DNA of 64,000 nt, taken from assembly GCA_965227695.1 (NCBI GenBank), contig OZ245760.1:2046001-2110000 (forward strand), read 5' to 3'. Every line of letters starts with the position of its first letter. The first letter of the stretch is position 1. This DNA is from UBA1858 sp965227695 (GTDB taxonomy: Bacteria > Pseudomonadota > Gammaproteobacteria > UBA4575). Position numbers and translations under genes: made by a program. The notes beneath the pieces are model-generated. The model did no database searches. It was not told the DNA's origin and saw nothing but the letters and a program-made list of their open reading frames with translations. Below are positions 1 to 7,856 of the stretch, one piece after another.

Positions 1-119
1 ATGAATATACTAACATTGGCCTCATTGTAGGTTTATCAAGTTAGGTTTTGAGGGTCAGAATAAAATTAGTTCTCAAATGTAGTATAATCTCAGGTGTTAT
101 CATATTACAGGGGATAAAC

Positions 120-383
120 ATGCCAGTATTTGCTGTTCAGCGAAAGCTTCCCGGGATTTCAATGGAAGATCTTGGGAATGCACAAAAAGCTGCTATTGAC
201 ACTAGTAATAAATTTTCAGAGCAAGGCACATCAGTAAAATATATACGAAGTAACTTCTATCCTGCTGACAGTAAATGCACTTGCTTATTTGAAGCCAATA
301 ATGCAGAAGACGTTAAAAAAGTTAATGAAGATGCGTCATTGCCTTTTGAGGCAATTGAGGAAGTGCTGGATTTAAATCCTTAA
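120..383 (+). CDS. DUF4242 family small protein
   Basis: An 87-residue protein matching the DUF4242 pattern: an N-terminal MPVFAVQRKLPG strand, a long helix (SMEDLGNAQKAAID), an SxFxPxxxxCxCLFEA core with two Cys one residue apart, and a closing LPFEAIEEVLDL. The family is a ferredoxin-like alpha/beta fold; some members bind nickel, but the role here is unknown. I start at ATG 120 because AGGGGAT lies just upstream. The frame continues back to a TTG at 48, which would add a hydrophobic stretch resembling a signal peptide, so an exported form cannot be excluded. It lies at the AT-rich left edge of the window with no clear operon partner. Confidence 0.75.
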   Translation: MPVFAVQRKLPGISMEDLGNAQKAAIDTSNKFSEQGTSVKYIRSNFYPADSKCTCLFEANNAEDVKKVNEDASLPFEAIEEVLDLNP

Positions 384-506
384 TATGCTATTGGATAGAT
401 GAATGTTCGCTTTGAGTCGCTAAGAGACAGGATATACAGTATTTAAGAAAACCTGAATGTTCTTCTATATTCTGCATTGCCAATCGGCTCAATAGCGGTC
501 TTTCGA

Positions 507-944
507 CTAGACCTCAGGATTCAAATAATCTAATAGTCCCATTTGAGATATCATCATCCATCTTGAGTTATAAGTTGTATATATTTTACATGCTCGCCCG
601 TTCCAGTGTAGTTCATCCCCAGATTTGGTTTTCCATAGTGTATTAACATCTACAACAGCAAACGCCCCATCTTCCTCTTTTGAAATCTCTACTCTCTTTG
701 TATCTCTTATATTATGTACAAGGTCATATTTATCAAAAAATTTCTCAAAGTAACTAAACCAACGTTTTTTATTAAATCGACCCCATGGCAAAACCCACTC
801 CATCGGGTCATGCGCATTAACATTTGGTGGCCATGGCCAAACCATATCTGGGTGTATAATACTTAAAAATAATTCAATGTCTTGAGTATCAAAAGCTCGA
901 GTTTCTATATTAATTATTTCATTTATCTTGGCTTTATTATTCAA
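507..944 (-). CDS. NTF2/SnoaL-like protein
   Basis: A 145-residue soluble protein with the layout of a SnoaL-like (NTF2 fold) polypeptide: an N-terminal helix (INEIINIETRAFDTQDIELFLSII), the HPDMVWPWPP turn, then the strand-rich second half ending WMMISQMGLLDYL. The start is probably TTG at 944, since no in-frame ATG precedes it and GAGAG sits ten bases upstream. NTF2-fold proteins include isomerases, cyclases and binding proteins, so no substrate can be assigned. It is a single gene on the minus strand in AT-rich DNA. Confidence 0.65.
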   Translation of the reverse strand: MNNKAKINEIINIETRAFDTQDIELFLSIIHPDMVWPWPPNVNAHDPMEWVLPWGRFNKKRWFSYFEKFFDKYDLVHNIRDTKRVEISKEEDGAFAVVDVNTLWKTKSGDELHWNGRACKIYTTYNSRWMMISQMGLLDYLNPEV

Positions 945-1807
945 TAATTTCTCTCATGCATTTGCATTAATAAATAGACGCCTAGATGGACTTATAATCC
1001 TAATTTAATACTTGGCAATTGTCTGCTAAGAGTCGAAAGCAGACATGGTTGAATAGTCTAATCTGCATAACAAGAAAGCAATATTGTTATGATTTACATA
1101 GGAATTGCTAGTAATCAGCTCCTTTTAAGCTGGATTGCCATATTTTCTCAACTGGCAACCACCCCCACATGAGAGCATGTTATAAACACTATTGCCACAC
1201 TATTATTCCGCGAAAATCCCCTAGCCTGTCTTGGTCTGTTACTTGTTGATAATCAAGGGAAAAGTCGCTAGCTAGATACTAAGTTCAAGTCTCTACATGT
1301 ATGAAGCGTGGACTTGACATGACTTTGTTTTGCGGACACATAAGAAAAGATCACAATGTAATATATTGACTGTAATTTTTATAAAAATCAATAAGAAAGA
1401 TTCTAAATAAACGCATTAAAATCCGAATTGATAATTTTTTAGTACCTACCCCGCCCCTTAAACAGAGGTAAGTCATTGTTTCAGTACTCACTTTCTGACA
1501 AGAAATAGAATTTTGGCCGGTGAAAAAGTAAAAAAGCCGCGCCTATCTCAGTGAGAGGAGACAGCAGACGTATTAATTTTGTCGTTAAAACTTAATAGTC
1601 GCGCCTATTAATAGACATCAGACAATTTGGTCTATGTTTAATTATTAACTGACTGAATTTTCACTACAAAGGGACTGATACAGGCATTTCCAAAATCACT
1701 TTGGCTTTATATGTCAATTAAAACAGTTGTAGCGATTAATTGTACAATCTGGTTAAATGACATACGATAATAAATGCTACCATAATAATAAGAAGGGAGA
1801 TTACAGA
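945..1807. other. long AT-rich gap, no gene supported
   Basis: About 860 bases without a convincing reading frame. It separates the divergent NTF2-like gene and the VPLPA-CTERM gene, so promoters for both should lie here. A short motif GCGCCTAT occurs twice (near 1538 and 1604). I see no riboswitch or RNA gene I can name. Confidence 0.5.
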
Positions 1808-2620
1808 TTGAAGCAACAATATACAAACATGATCGGTCTTTGCATTCTTCTAGTCGCTGTTATAACTCCTACATCTTTATATGCAGAAACGGTGGATGCA
1901 GAGATAGATGCATTTGTTGGACAAGATGCGTTTCAACAAGTGGCAGAGTTTGTCACTTTAACTAAGCCAGGCGTCTTACCAGTCAATCCTAGCGACGAAT
2001 TTATAAACCGCCTAAATTTTGGAACTGCAGCTGCCTTGTTATTTGAAACCGGTGTGCAGATCGATGTTGACCCAATACTAAATATTCGCCTGGAAATATT
2101 TAACCCTTCGGAGATGTCTCAAGGATTTGGTTTTCAAATCAAAATCCCCACAGAAGTCACGTCAGGACCCACTTTTAATAATACCTTTGCCAACTTTGAG
2201 TTGTTTGATGATAACGAAGATGGTTTTGCATCAGTCCAGGGTATGAACACCTTTTTTGAAGTTATTGACGATCCACAAAATGGTATGGCAATAAATGGTG
2301 CGGCCAATTTAGGAGAGAGATTTTCTTTCACTACATTCACAGAAGGAAAAGTTAATTTATTTGATAATATCGGAGTAGGTCCTAACTCTGATGACTTCAT
2401 GGGAGACGGCTTTAATTTTCTGCGTTTCAGCATAGGTGGATTTGTCTTAAGTCCAGGAGACCGTGCTGTCATAACTGCAATGGGTTGCTATGGCAACGAT
2501 TCTGAATATTGTCCAGAGCGCTATGAAATTCCTGCCACCGTAGTCCCTCTACCTGCAGCAGTTTGGCTGATGGGTGTTGGACTGATTAGTCTTGTTGCCG
2601 TTTCCAGACGCAAAACTTGA
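1808..2620 (+). CDS. VPLPA-CTERM sorting-signal protein
   Basis: An exported protein of 270 residues. The start is TTG 1808, preceded seven bases upstream by AAGGGAGA; it gives a classical signal peptide (MKQQY... ending SLYA-ET). The body is acidic and predicted beta-rich with no enzyme motif. The C-terminus carries VPLPAAVWLMGVG, a hydrophobic helix and a final SRRKT. This is the VPLPA variant of the PEP-CTERM sorting signal, which is recognised by an exosortase and cleaved as the protein crosses the inner membrane. No exosortase gene is in this window, so one is expected elsewhere in the genome. A secreted or surface role, possibly in extracellular matrix, is inference. Confidence 0.8.
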   Translation: MKQQYTNMIGLCILLVAVITPTSLYAETVDAEIDAFVGQDAFQQVAEFVTLTKPGVLPVNPSDEFINRLNFGTAAALLFETGVQIDVDPILNIRLEIFNPSEMSQGFGFQIKIPTEVTSGPTFNNTFANFELFDDNEDGFASVQGMNTFFEVIDDPQNGMAINGAANLGERFSFTTFTEGKVNLFDNIGVGPNSDDFMGDGFNFLRFSIGGFVLSPGDRAVITAMGCYGNDSEYCPERYEIPATVVPLPAAVWLMGVGLISLVAVSRRKT

Positions 2621-2736
2621 CTTTGGCCGCCGAAAACTTTCCGCTCTGAGCAAAACAATAATATTTGCACGGCAATAACCGCTGTTGCGCCGTAAGCAGT
2701 CATTCATATTAAGTAGTTAACGCCCATCCTCTTTCC

Positions 2737-2853
2737 TATTCTTTTACTTATTCTTGGGCTTTTCCCTTTACGTATACTTAGGCCTTTACTTGTGCTTACG
2801 CTTTTACTTATGCCTTTGCCTAACCTATATCTATACTTAAACCTTTCCCTTAC
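2737..2853. repeat. degenerate hexanucleotide tandem repeat
   Basis: About twenty head-to-tail six-base units related to TTTACT and TATGCT (general form T-W-N-N-C-Y), for example TTTACT at 2743, TATACT at 2773 and TTTACT at 2785. Phase is kept almost throughout, slipping only near the end. Read on the minus strand the array could encode alternating basic and small residues. It ends exactly where the IS3 element begins at 2854. Confidence 0.7.
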
Positions 2854-2879
2854 TGGTTCTACCCCGATTCCCCGGAGAC
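2854..2879 (+). repeat. IS3 left terminal inverted repeat
   Basis: Matches the reverse complement of 4043-4068 at 23 of 26 positions and starts with the TGG terminus typical of the family. It lies 15 bp beyond the orfB stop codon. Confidence 0.9.
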
Positions 2880-2894
2880 TCAGATAAGCGTAGT

Positions 2895-3722
2895 TTAAGT
2901 CATTTCTGCTAGCTTACGTCGTTTGCGTTGATTGTAAAAACGTTCGATGTAATCGAAGATGTCGGCCCTGGCCTCAGCCCGTGTGGTATACCGCCGACAA
3001 TTCACTCTTTCCCTTTTCAGCAGTCTGAAGAAGCTCTCAGCGGCGGCGTTGTCATAACAACTGCCCACCACGCTCATGCTACACGTGATGTTGTGGTCTG
3101 CCAGGAAACGTTGATAGTCATGGCTGGTAAACTGTGAGCCACGGTCCGAGTGCAACACGACAGCCGCCTTGTCTTGCTTCTGCCAGAGCGCCATCAGCAC
3201 GGCCTGGATGACCAGTTGCTTATCCATCTTGTGACTCATCGACCAGACGACCACCTGACGATGGTGCAGATCGATCACCGCCGCCAGATATAACCAGCCC
3301 TCGCCAGTACGGACATAAGTAATATCGGTGACCCACTTGGTATCAGATTGGTCTGCTGTGAAGTCACGCTCCAGGTGGTTGATGACATGATCAGGCCGTT
3401 GGTTGGATTTTCGTTTGCGCCACTGCTTCTTGGAAGGGATGCCAACAACTGCATTTACTTGCATCAGCCGCGCTACACGATTGAGGCTGCACGTCTCACC
3501 TTCATCGCGCAGTTCTTCCCAGATCCGTGGACTACCGAAGACACCGTCGCTCTCCTGATGCAGGCGGCGTATCTTGCGTAGCAGGCGTGCATTGTCTTGC
3601 TGCCTGCAACTCGGTTTACGGTCACGCCATTCATAATAGCGACTGTACGAGACCTTGAGCAGCCGGAACATCATCGACACAGGGAAAGCATCGCGGCAAC
3701 GCTCTATCATGTGGTACCTCAT
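2895..3722 (-). CDS. IS3 transposase OrfB (DDE integrase domain)
   Basis: The catalytic half of an IS3 transposase, 275 residues. After an N-terminal HTH_21-type segment, the rve core shows the DDE triad in standard context: the first Asp in KWVTDITYV, the second in LHSDRGSQF and the Glu in NAAAESFF. The extreme C-terminus is odd. Where relatives continue with a HSxLGYxSP-type motif after FYNxxRR, this one ends after KRRKLAEMT. The left inverted repeat follows only 15 bp later, so the tip of the element is still present. The protein is probably made as an OrfAB fusion by -1 frameshifting, because the ATG at 3722 overlaps the orfA stop. Confidence 0.92.
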   Translation of the reverse strand: MRYHMIERCRDAFPVSMMFRLLKVSYSRYYEWRDRKPSCRQQDNARLLRKIRRLHQESDGVFGSPRIWEELRDEGETCSLNRVARLMQVNAVVGIPSKKQWRKRKSNQRPDHVINHLERDFTADQSDTKWVTDITYVRTGEGWLYLAAVIDLHHRQVVVWSMSHKMDKQLVIQAVLMALWQKQDKAAVVLHSDRGSQFTSHDYQRFLADHNITCSMSVVGSCYDNAAAESFFRLLKRERVNCRRYTTRAEARADIFDYIERFYNQRKRRKLAEMT

Positions 3723-4003
3723 GTGGATTCCTTGGCGAAGTACGCTGCCGCTTCTTTTAAAAAATCCCGTTCCTTCTTCACTTGCAGCAATTCTTTCTTG
3801 AGACGAGCAAGATCTTCATCGCGGGCATTACCCTGTCCAGGAAATGCCTGCTTGCCGGGTTCGGTGGCTTCATTCACCCACCGGCGCAATATGTTGTCAT
3901 TGATCCCTAGATTACGGGCAATCTCAGATATGGAAATGTCAGATTGATGGACTAACTGAACCGCTTCCTGTTTATACTCGCGGCTGTATCGTTTTCTTGC
4001 CAT
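3719..4003 (-). CDS. IS3 transposase OrfA (HTH)
   Basis: A 94-residue DNA-binding subunit. RYSREYKQEAVQLVHQSDISISEIARNLGI is the usual HTH_Tnp_1 start, with DNILRRWVNE as recognition helix, followed by a leucine-zipper-like coiled coil (LARLKKELLQVKKERDFLKEAAAYF). Its stop overlaps the orfB start as ATGA. It binds the terminal repeats and dimerises through the coiled coil. When frameshifted, it forms the N-terminal half of the OrfAB transposase. Confidence 0.92.
   Translation of the reverse strand: MARKRYSREYKQEAVQLVHQSDISISEIARNLGINDNILRRWVNEATEPGKQAFPGQGNARDEDLARLKKELLQVKKERDFLKEAAAYFAKEST
3755..3761 (-). other. candidate -1 frameshift heptamer T TTA AAA
   Basis: In the orfA frame the codons GAT TTT TTA AAA G contain the slippery heptamer TTTAAAA in the correct X-XXY-YYZ phase. 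OrfB lies in the -1 frame relative to orfA. That frame is open from this site to the orfB ATG 33 bases downstream, so slippage here would give an uninterrupted OrfAB fusion. Confidence 0.6.
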
Positions 4004-4042
4004 GATTCACATCTCTATTGTGGATTATCCACACTTTTTGAG

Positions 4043-4068
4043 GTCTCCGGAAATTCGGGGTAGAACCA
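4043..4068 (-). repeat. IS3 right terminal inverted repeat
   Basis: Partner of the left repeat at 2854-2879. It lies 40 bp upstream of the orfA start, where the transposase promoter would be expected. Confidence 0.9.
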
Positions 4069-4341
4069 GTATCATTATCGGTTCTTTCCGAGGCCAGGTG
4101 TATTTCCTCAAGCAGCTCAGACAATCTTAAGTGCTCCTCGTCAGCTGAAGGAGGAGTATTCATCTGCTTGGTAAAGAATGATAGTGGTTAGTTGCTAGTC
4201 TAAGAAGTTTGACTGGAATACACTTTGTCATGGACTGGGTCTATCTGCAATCAGTGCTTAAATAATCAAATAATTATGGGTAAATATTAATAAGTACCTA
4301 AACGATAAAATACATGTAGCTAACAGTTTATAAAATTTACT

Positions 4342-4755
4342 TTACTCAGGTACTAGCACAAATAGAGCAGTATCATTTGTTATGACACCATCATTTAAAT
4401 GATTAAAGTGCATATTTTGTTGACATTCGTTTCTATTTGAAATTGAATTGATTGTGTCGTTACGAAGAAACATCTCATTATTATGCGAGCCGTTCACTCC
4501 TTTTATCTTATATATTTGTGAGCGGTTTATTATTCGCGTGTCAACCACCCTTATACAGTAAGTATGTTTATTCACGTGATTAGCTTTCTGTACGAATAAG
4601 CCTATCCTATGTGGAACATGAATACTGATATCAAGAGAGCCACTTGATACTCGAGACACTGATCCTTGATTAGCTGCGAAAGCGGTTGATGTTATAATGC
4701 TACTTAATACAATTATAGAAATAAATATTTGTGCGTTGAATTTTAGTAAACGCAT
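4342..4755 (-). CDS. exported protein of unknown function
   Basis: A 137-residue protein starting MRLLKFNAQIFISIIVL with a signal peptide ending TAFA-AN; I chose this start because it gives a clean signal sequence. The same frame extends to 4800, but that would put 15 extra residues before the signal. The mature part has a beta-rich segment (SGSLDISIHVPHRIGLFV), a Cys in HTYCIRVVD and another in NRNECQQN. I do not recognise a family. It is the last gene of a likely three-gene transcription unit with the FlhG-like and FliA-like genes, separated from the latter by about 60 bp. Codon use is strongly AT-biased, like its neighbours. Confidence 0.6.
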   Translation of the reverse strand: MRLLKFNAQIFISIIVLSSIITSTAFAANQGSVSRVSSGSLDISIHVPHRIGLFVQKANHVNKHTYCIRVVDTRIINRSQIYKIKGVNGSHNNEMFLRNDTINSISNRNECQQNMHFNHLNDGVITNDTALFVLVPE

Positions 4756-4817
4756 TTTTATTTGATTAAAATAATGACAGCAGTACCAACGCATAGCCAA
4801 TATGATAAATTTGAAAA

Positions 4818-5330
4818 TTATGCAAGTTTATTGCAGTTATTTTGCATGTATATGTTTTCCATTTCTAAAATCTCATTTGCTAAGTTCTTTATATGTTTAA
4901 TCTGTATTTGAATAACAGCCTCGATGTCTAATATCATAATTTCGTTAGCAATTTGCTCATATGTTTTATTTTCTATATAAAGAAAAAAAAGGACTATTGT
5001 TTCAAACTCAGATTTATTCAATAACCACTGCGCAAATATCCCTGGTGAATTTGAAGCTAGTGATTGGTTGTGATGTTGCATCAGGATACTGTTAATACTA
5101 TAAGATTCACTACGACGTAATAATAAGTGATTGATCAAGTAATAATCATTAACCATATTATTGATTACATTTGTATTGAGCCCTATCTTTTCTGCAAGAT
5201 CGTCGTTATTTTTGGCATTGTACTTATAATGCGCGATCTTATTGATTACGCTTCTCGTTTGTTGTAATTGATCAGCTTTAAAGTGAAGTGTTGTAGAAAA
5301 TTGCTCCTGAATCGTTTCAGTTGGATCCAT
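4818..5330 (-). CDS. FliA-like sigma fragment (regions 3-4 only)
   Basis: A 170-residue protein. The middle (NNDDLAEKIGLNTNVINNMVNDYY) resembles sigma region 3 of FliA-type factors, which have an ALGLS...-like helix pair. The C-terminal part (KSEFETIVLFFLYIENKTYEQIANEIM) resembles region 4, where FliA has an LVLSLYYxEELxxKEIG pattern. Region 2, the -10 recognition and core-binding part, is absent: the protein is about 70 residues shorter than FliA and starts just before region 3. Similarity is weak, but its place directly after a FlhG-like gene matches the flhG-fliA order of flagellar operons and supports the reading. Start ATG 5330 has AGAGG upstream. A normal sigma function is doubtful; a decoy or adaptor role is speculation. 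Confidence 0.5.
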   Translation of the reverse strand: MDPTETIQEQFSTTLHFKADQLQQTRSVINKIAHYKYNAKNNDDLAEKIGLNTNVINNMVNDYYLINHLLLRRSESYSINSILMQHHNQSLASNSPGIFAQWLLNKSEFETIVLFFLYIENKTYEQIANEIMILDIEAVIQIQIKHIKNLANEILEMENIYMQNNCNKLA

Positions 5331-5344
5331 TATTCTTATCCTCT

Positions 5345-6184
5345 CTAATAAAGACCATTGCAGTACGCCGGGAAGAACTCGACTGTACCTTTTGAAGAGT
5401 GTGAGTTTTTTATTGACTCAGATATATTATTAGAAATATCACTAATCGAATTTGAGAATTGGCATACAGGATACTGTTGATATGCAAGTTGTTGTTTTAA
5501 TATGCTGGATTTGACCTTTTCATCGTCATATACAGAGCCAATATAATCAATTTTGATATTTTCAGTGTTTTCAGCGGCAAGTAAACTAAAAACTTCAAAT
5601 ATCTCTTTTCCTTTTTTTTTCGATGTCACCCGATTGACTACGATACTGAAGTTGTTACAGCCATACTTATTCTTCAGCGATTGCATTGCATTTATTACGT
5701 GCGAATAGGAAGATGGGTTATCGTCTATTACAAATACTATTTTATCTGCAGCACTTGCTATCAAAAAGTTATTTTTAGAATAGCAATTTGGAATATCAAT
5801 TAAAAGAAAATCGAAGAATGTGTCGAGCATAGATACAAGATCTATAAAAGCATATTGTTCAAACAATGATGGTTCATTATTGAAGTCTTCATTTAGATTT
5901 GACGCTAATACACAAAAGTTATTGGTTATGGGCTTAATAAGATTATCAATTGATACAGAGTCAATATTTTCTTTAGTTAAGTAACTATTAAATTTTGTAT
6001 TTAAAAGATGTTCAATTTCAGATAAATTGTGGCTCGCGTCAAAATATAAGCTATTATGATTCGCTTTCGCCTGAGCGCAGCCAATATTTAGCAAAAGAGA
6101 TGTTTGACCAACGCCCCCCTTACCGCTCATGAATGCTACAGACTTCGTATGAATTTCTTTCCTGTTATACATATGTTTGCTCAC
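5345..6184 (-). CDS. FlhG/FleN-like MinD family ATPase, P-loop Lys replaced
   Basis: A 279-residue SIMIBI-class ATPase related to FlhG/FleN. Residues 14-30 hold the deviant Walker A (SVAFMSGKGGVGQTSLL). The signature first Lys (K22) is kept, but the P-loop Lys that precedes Thr is Gln (Q27). A Walker-B-like FDFLLIDIP follows. The C-terminal half (SIVVNRVTSKKKGKEIFEVFS ... DYIGSVYDDEKVKSSILKQQLAYQQYP) matches the FlhG pattern closely. In flagellar systems FlhG limits flagellar number and regulates FleQ through ATP hydrolysis and c-di-GMP. Without the lysine, hydrolysis is probably lost. The FliA-like gene follows after 14 bp. Start is GTG 6184 or ATG 6172; neither has a strong ribosome site. 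Confidence 0.72.
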   Translation of the reverse strand: MSKHMYNRKEIHTKSVAFMSGKGGVGQTSLLLNIGCAQAKANHNSLYFDASHNLSEIEHLLNTKFNSYLTKENIDSVSIDNLIKPITNNFCVLASNLNEDFNNEPSLFEQYAFIDLVSMLDTFFDFLLIDIPNCYSKNNFLIASAADKIVFVIDDNPSSYSHVINAMQSLKNKYGCNNFSIVVNRVTSKKKGKEIFEVFSLLAAENTENIKIDYIGSVYDDEKVKSSILKQQLAYQQYPVCQFSNSISDISNNISESIKNSHSSKGTVEFFPAYCNGLY

Positions 6185-6661
6185 TAAGATAAATTACTTA
6201 TATAGAACAACTCGATATTTTTCTACGAATGGCGGTAGTCTAGTCTTATACTTACTGAAACACAATTACTTGTTTAGTGTTAATTAGTAACTGGTATAAA
6301 GTAATTAATAAAGTGTAGATATATATAATTATTTTAATTTCTATTCTCTATAGTAGGAATAAGTATATTTATTTATTTTTTTTAACTATTATAACTTATT
6401 GATTATCATGTAATATGTTGATCAAAACTTTCTTATAGATAAAAACTCGATACGGGCAGCAATTATGGTAGAATTACTTCAATTATTTAATAAACTTCTC
6501 ATATCTAGTTTATAAAGAAATTAGATTGCAAATGATTATTAATCGGTATTAGTTTTCTCACTATACATTATCAGTTTATAACTGCTTGCACTTACCATGG
6601 CTCGCACTACAACAACATCTAACTATCAAGATAGGAATTATTCATTAATAAGGCTTTACAA
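6185..6661. other. AT-rich divergent promoter region
   Basis: About 480 bases between the divergent FlhG-like and GAF-MarR genes, extremely AT-rich with many short T and A runs. No reading frame or RNA is convincing. Control regions for both transcription units should be here, but I could not single out one promoter. Confidence 0.45.
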
Positions 6662-7483
6662 TTGACAAGTGCAGGAAAAGCGTCATCGATTGATCCGCTT
6701 CAACATATTCTTGAACGAATTTGTGGTATTTTTAATGTTCCTTTTGCACAGATAACACTGAAAGATCAAAATAGAATTTTCGTTAAATCAAAAATAGGGC
6801 TGGATAATGAAATGTCCGACCAAGGAATTGTATTTTGCAAACATGCTATCAACTCCATAGGCCATACCCAAGAAAAAAAATTACAAGAAATTCATAACTT
6901 ATCACGCGACCCAAGATTTTCAGATAATGCACTAGTAGAGAACAAACCATATATCGATTTCTATCTCGGATATATCATCAGCCCTATGATAAGTTGCGAT
7001 GTCGGCGTTGTAAGTATGCTTTCTACAGAAATGCGTGAACCCACAAAAGAACAAGTTACTTTATTGGGTGAATTTTGCTGTATAATCGAGATTATACTTG
7101 ATAATGACTTTACATATTCAACTATTAATAAAGATTATGCATTTAGATCATTTAGTGAACTCATAATCAATTACGATAAGATTTATTATAGTATTCATTT
7201 ATTAGAATCTGAGTTAAAGAAAGTTAATATCACATTTAATGAATGGCTGATATTAAATACCATTCAACACCATGATAATGTTACATCAAGCTTTATAGCA
7301 AAACGTGTCGGTATTTCATCACCACTTATCACCATTTATATAAAGAAACTGGAATCAAAATCATTAATAAAAAAGACTCAGCTTGATTACGACCGCCGAA
7401 GTAACCGATTATCTTTATCAGATGATGGTTTAAACGTTTGGAGATACGCTCTTCAGATAAGTAAGACACTAGACTCAAGATAA
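6662..7483 (+). CDS. GAF domain-MarR-type winged helix regulator
   Basis: A 273-residue predicted transcription factor with two parts. Residues about 15-145 form a GAF sensor (HILERICGIFNVPFAQITLKDQNRIFVKSKIGL; CKHAI; NLSRDPRFSDNALVENKPYIDFYLG). Residues about 165-265 form a MarR-like winged helix (LESELKKVNITFNEWLILNTI; SSFIAKRVGISSPLITIYIKKLESKSLIKKTQLDYDRRSNRLSLSDDG), including the DxRxxxLxLTxxG-type wing. GAF-to-MarR fusion is uncommon, as MarR proteins normally sense ligands in their own dimer interface. Start TTG 6662 has AAGG eight bases upstream. It is divergent from the FlhG/FliA-like operon and may control it, which is inference from position only. Confidence 0.75.
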   Translation: MTSAGKASSIDPLQHILERICGIFNVPFAQITLKDQNRIFVKSKIGLDNEMSDQGIVFCKHAINSIGHTQEKKLQEIHNLSRDPRFSDNALVENKPYIDFYLGYIISPMISCDVGVVSMLSTEMREPTKEQVTLLGEFCCIIEIILDNDFTYSTINKDYAFRSFSELIINYDKIYYSIHLLESELKKVNITFNEWLILNTIQHHDNVTSSFIAKRVGISSPLITIYIKKLESKSLIKKTQLDYDRRSNRLSLSDDGLNVWRYALQISKTLDSR

Positions 7484-7856
7484 TAAACTATCATTCACCC
7501 GTTGAAACCGCCTTTTGATGTCTCGGGTTTTTAAATTTTAGTTAACTTAATTCCTGATTTTCTTTAATCGTATTAGTTTACCGATCAAGATTTTTGCTAA
7601 TATTTAGTTTATATAATTTTTTTATATTGATATTATTTCAGCATAAACCGCATATATAAATGAATGCCATTATGAATTATTTATCCACAACAGGGATATT
7701 TAAACTTTTTAAAGTTAAGCTCCGCTTATCTGCCATTAAACACCGTTAGTTAAATGAGATACAATTATTTGAACTGTCTCTAATATTGCAAAATTTTGAC
7801 ATTTCATAATTATTTCACGATGAATATTTATCTAAAATTTCAGACAGGTGTCAACT
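7484..7856. other. AT-rich intergenic region
   Basis: About 370 bases with no gene. It is the upstream region of the receiver-kinase gene. A TAAAGTT near 7710 followed by GCCATTAA near 7732 recalls a FliA promoter, but the spacing is about three bases too long. Confidence 0.4.

Larger units (their letters stand above)
2854..4068 (-). mobile_element. IS3-family insertion sequence
   Basis: A 1215-bp element bounded by 26-bp terminal inverted repeats that begin TGGTTCTACCCCGA and differ at three positions. It contains orfA and orfB overlapping by four bases, the usual IS3 arrangement. The bases outside the two ends (TTAC on the left, GTAT on the right) are not a direct repeat. Either the insertion is old, or the flanks were rearranged after insertion. 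Confidence 0.92.

Noticed and set aside
1440..1640. Possible structured RNA or riboswitch upstream of the VPLPA-CTERM gene
   Set aside because: I compared it by eye with the c-di-GMP aptamer core and saw no match; only a repeated GCGCCTAT remains.
2737..2853. CRISPR array
   Set aside because: Repeat units are six bases with no spacers of uniform length and no cas genes are in the window.
3972..4163. Short minus-strand frame starting at 4163 that runs into the IS3 right end (MNTPPSADEEHLRLSELLEEI)
   Set aside because: It could be a gene disrupted by the IS, but no continuation on the other side fits and the ribosome site is weak.
7710..7740. FliA-type promoter TAAAGTT ... GCCATTAA upstream of the receiver-kinase gene
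   Set aside because: The spacing is about three bases longer than sigma-28 promoters allow and the second box has mismatches.
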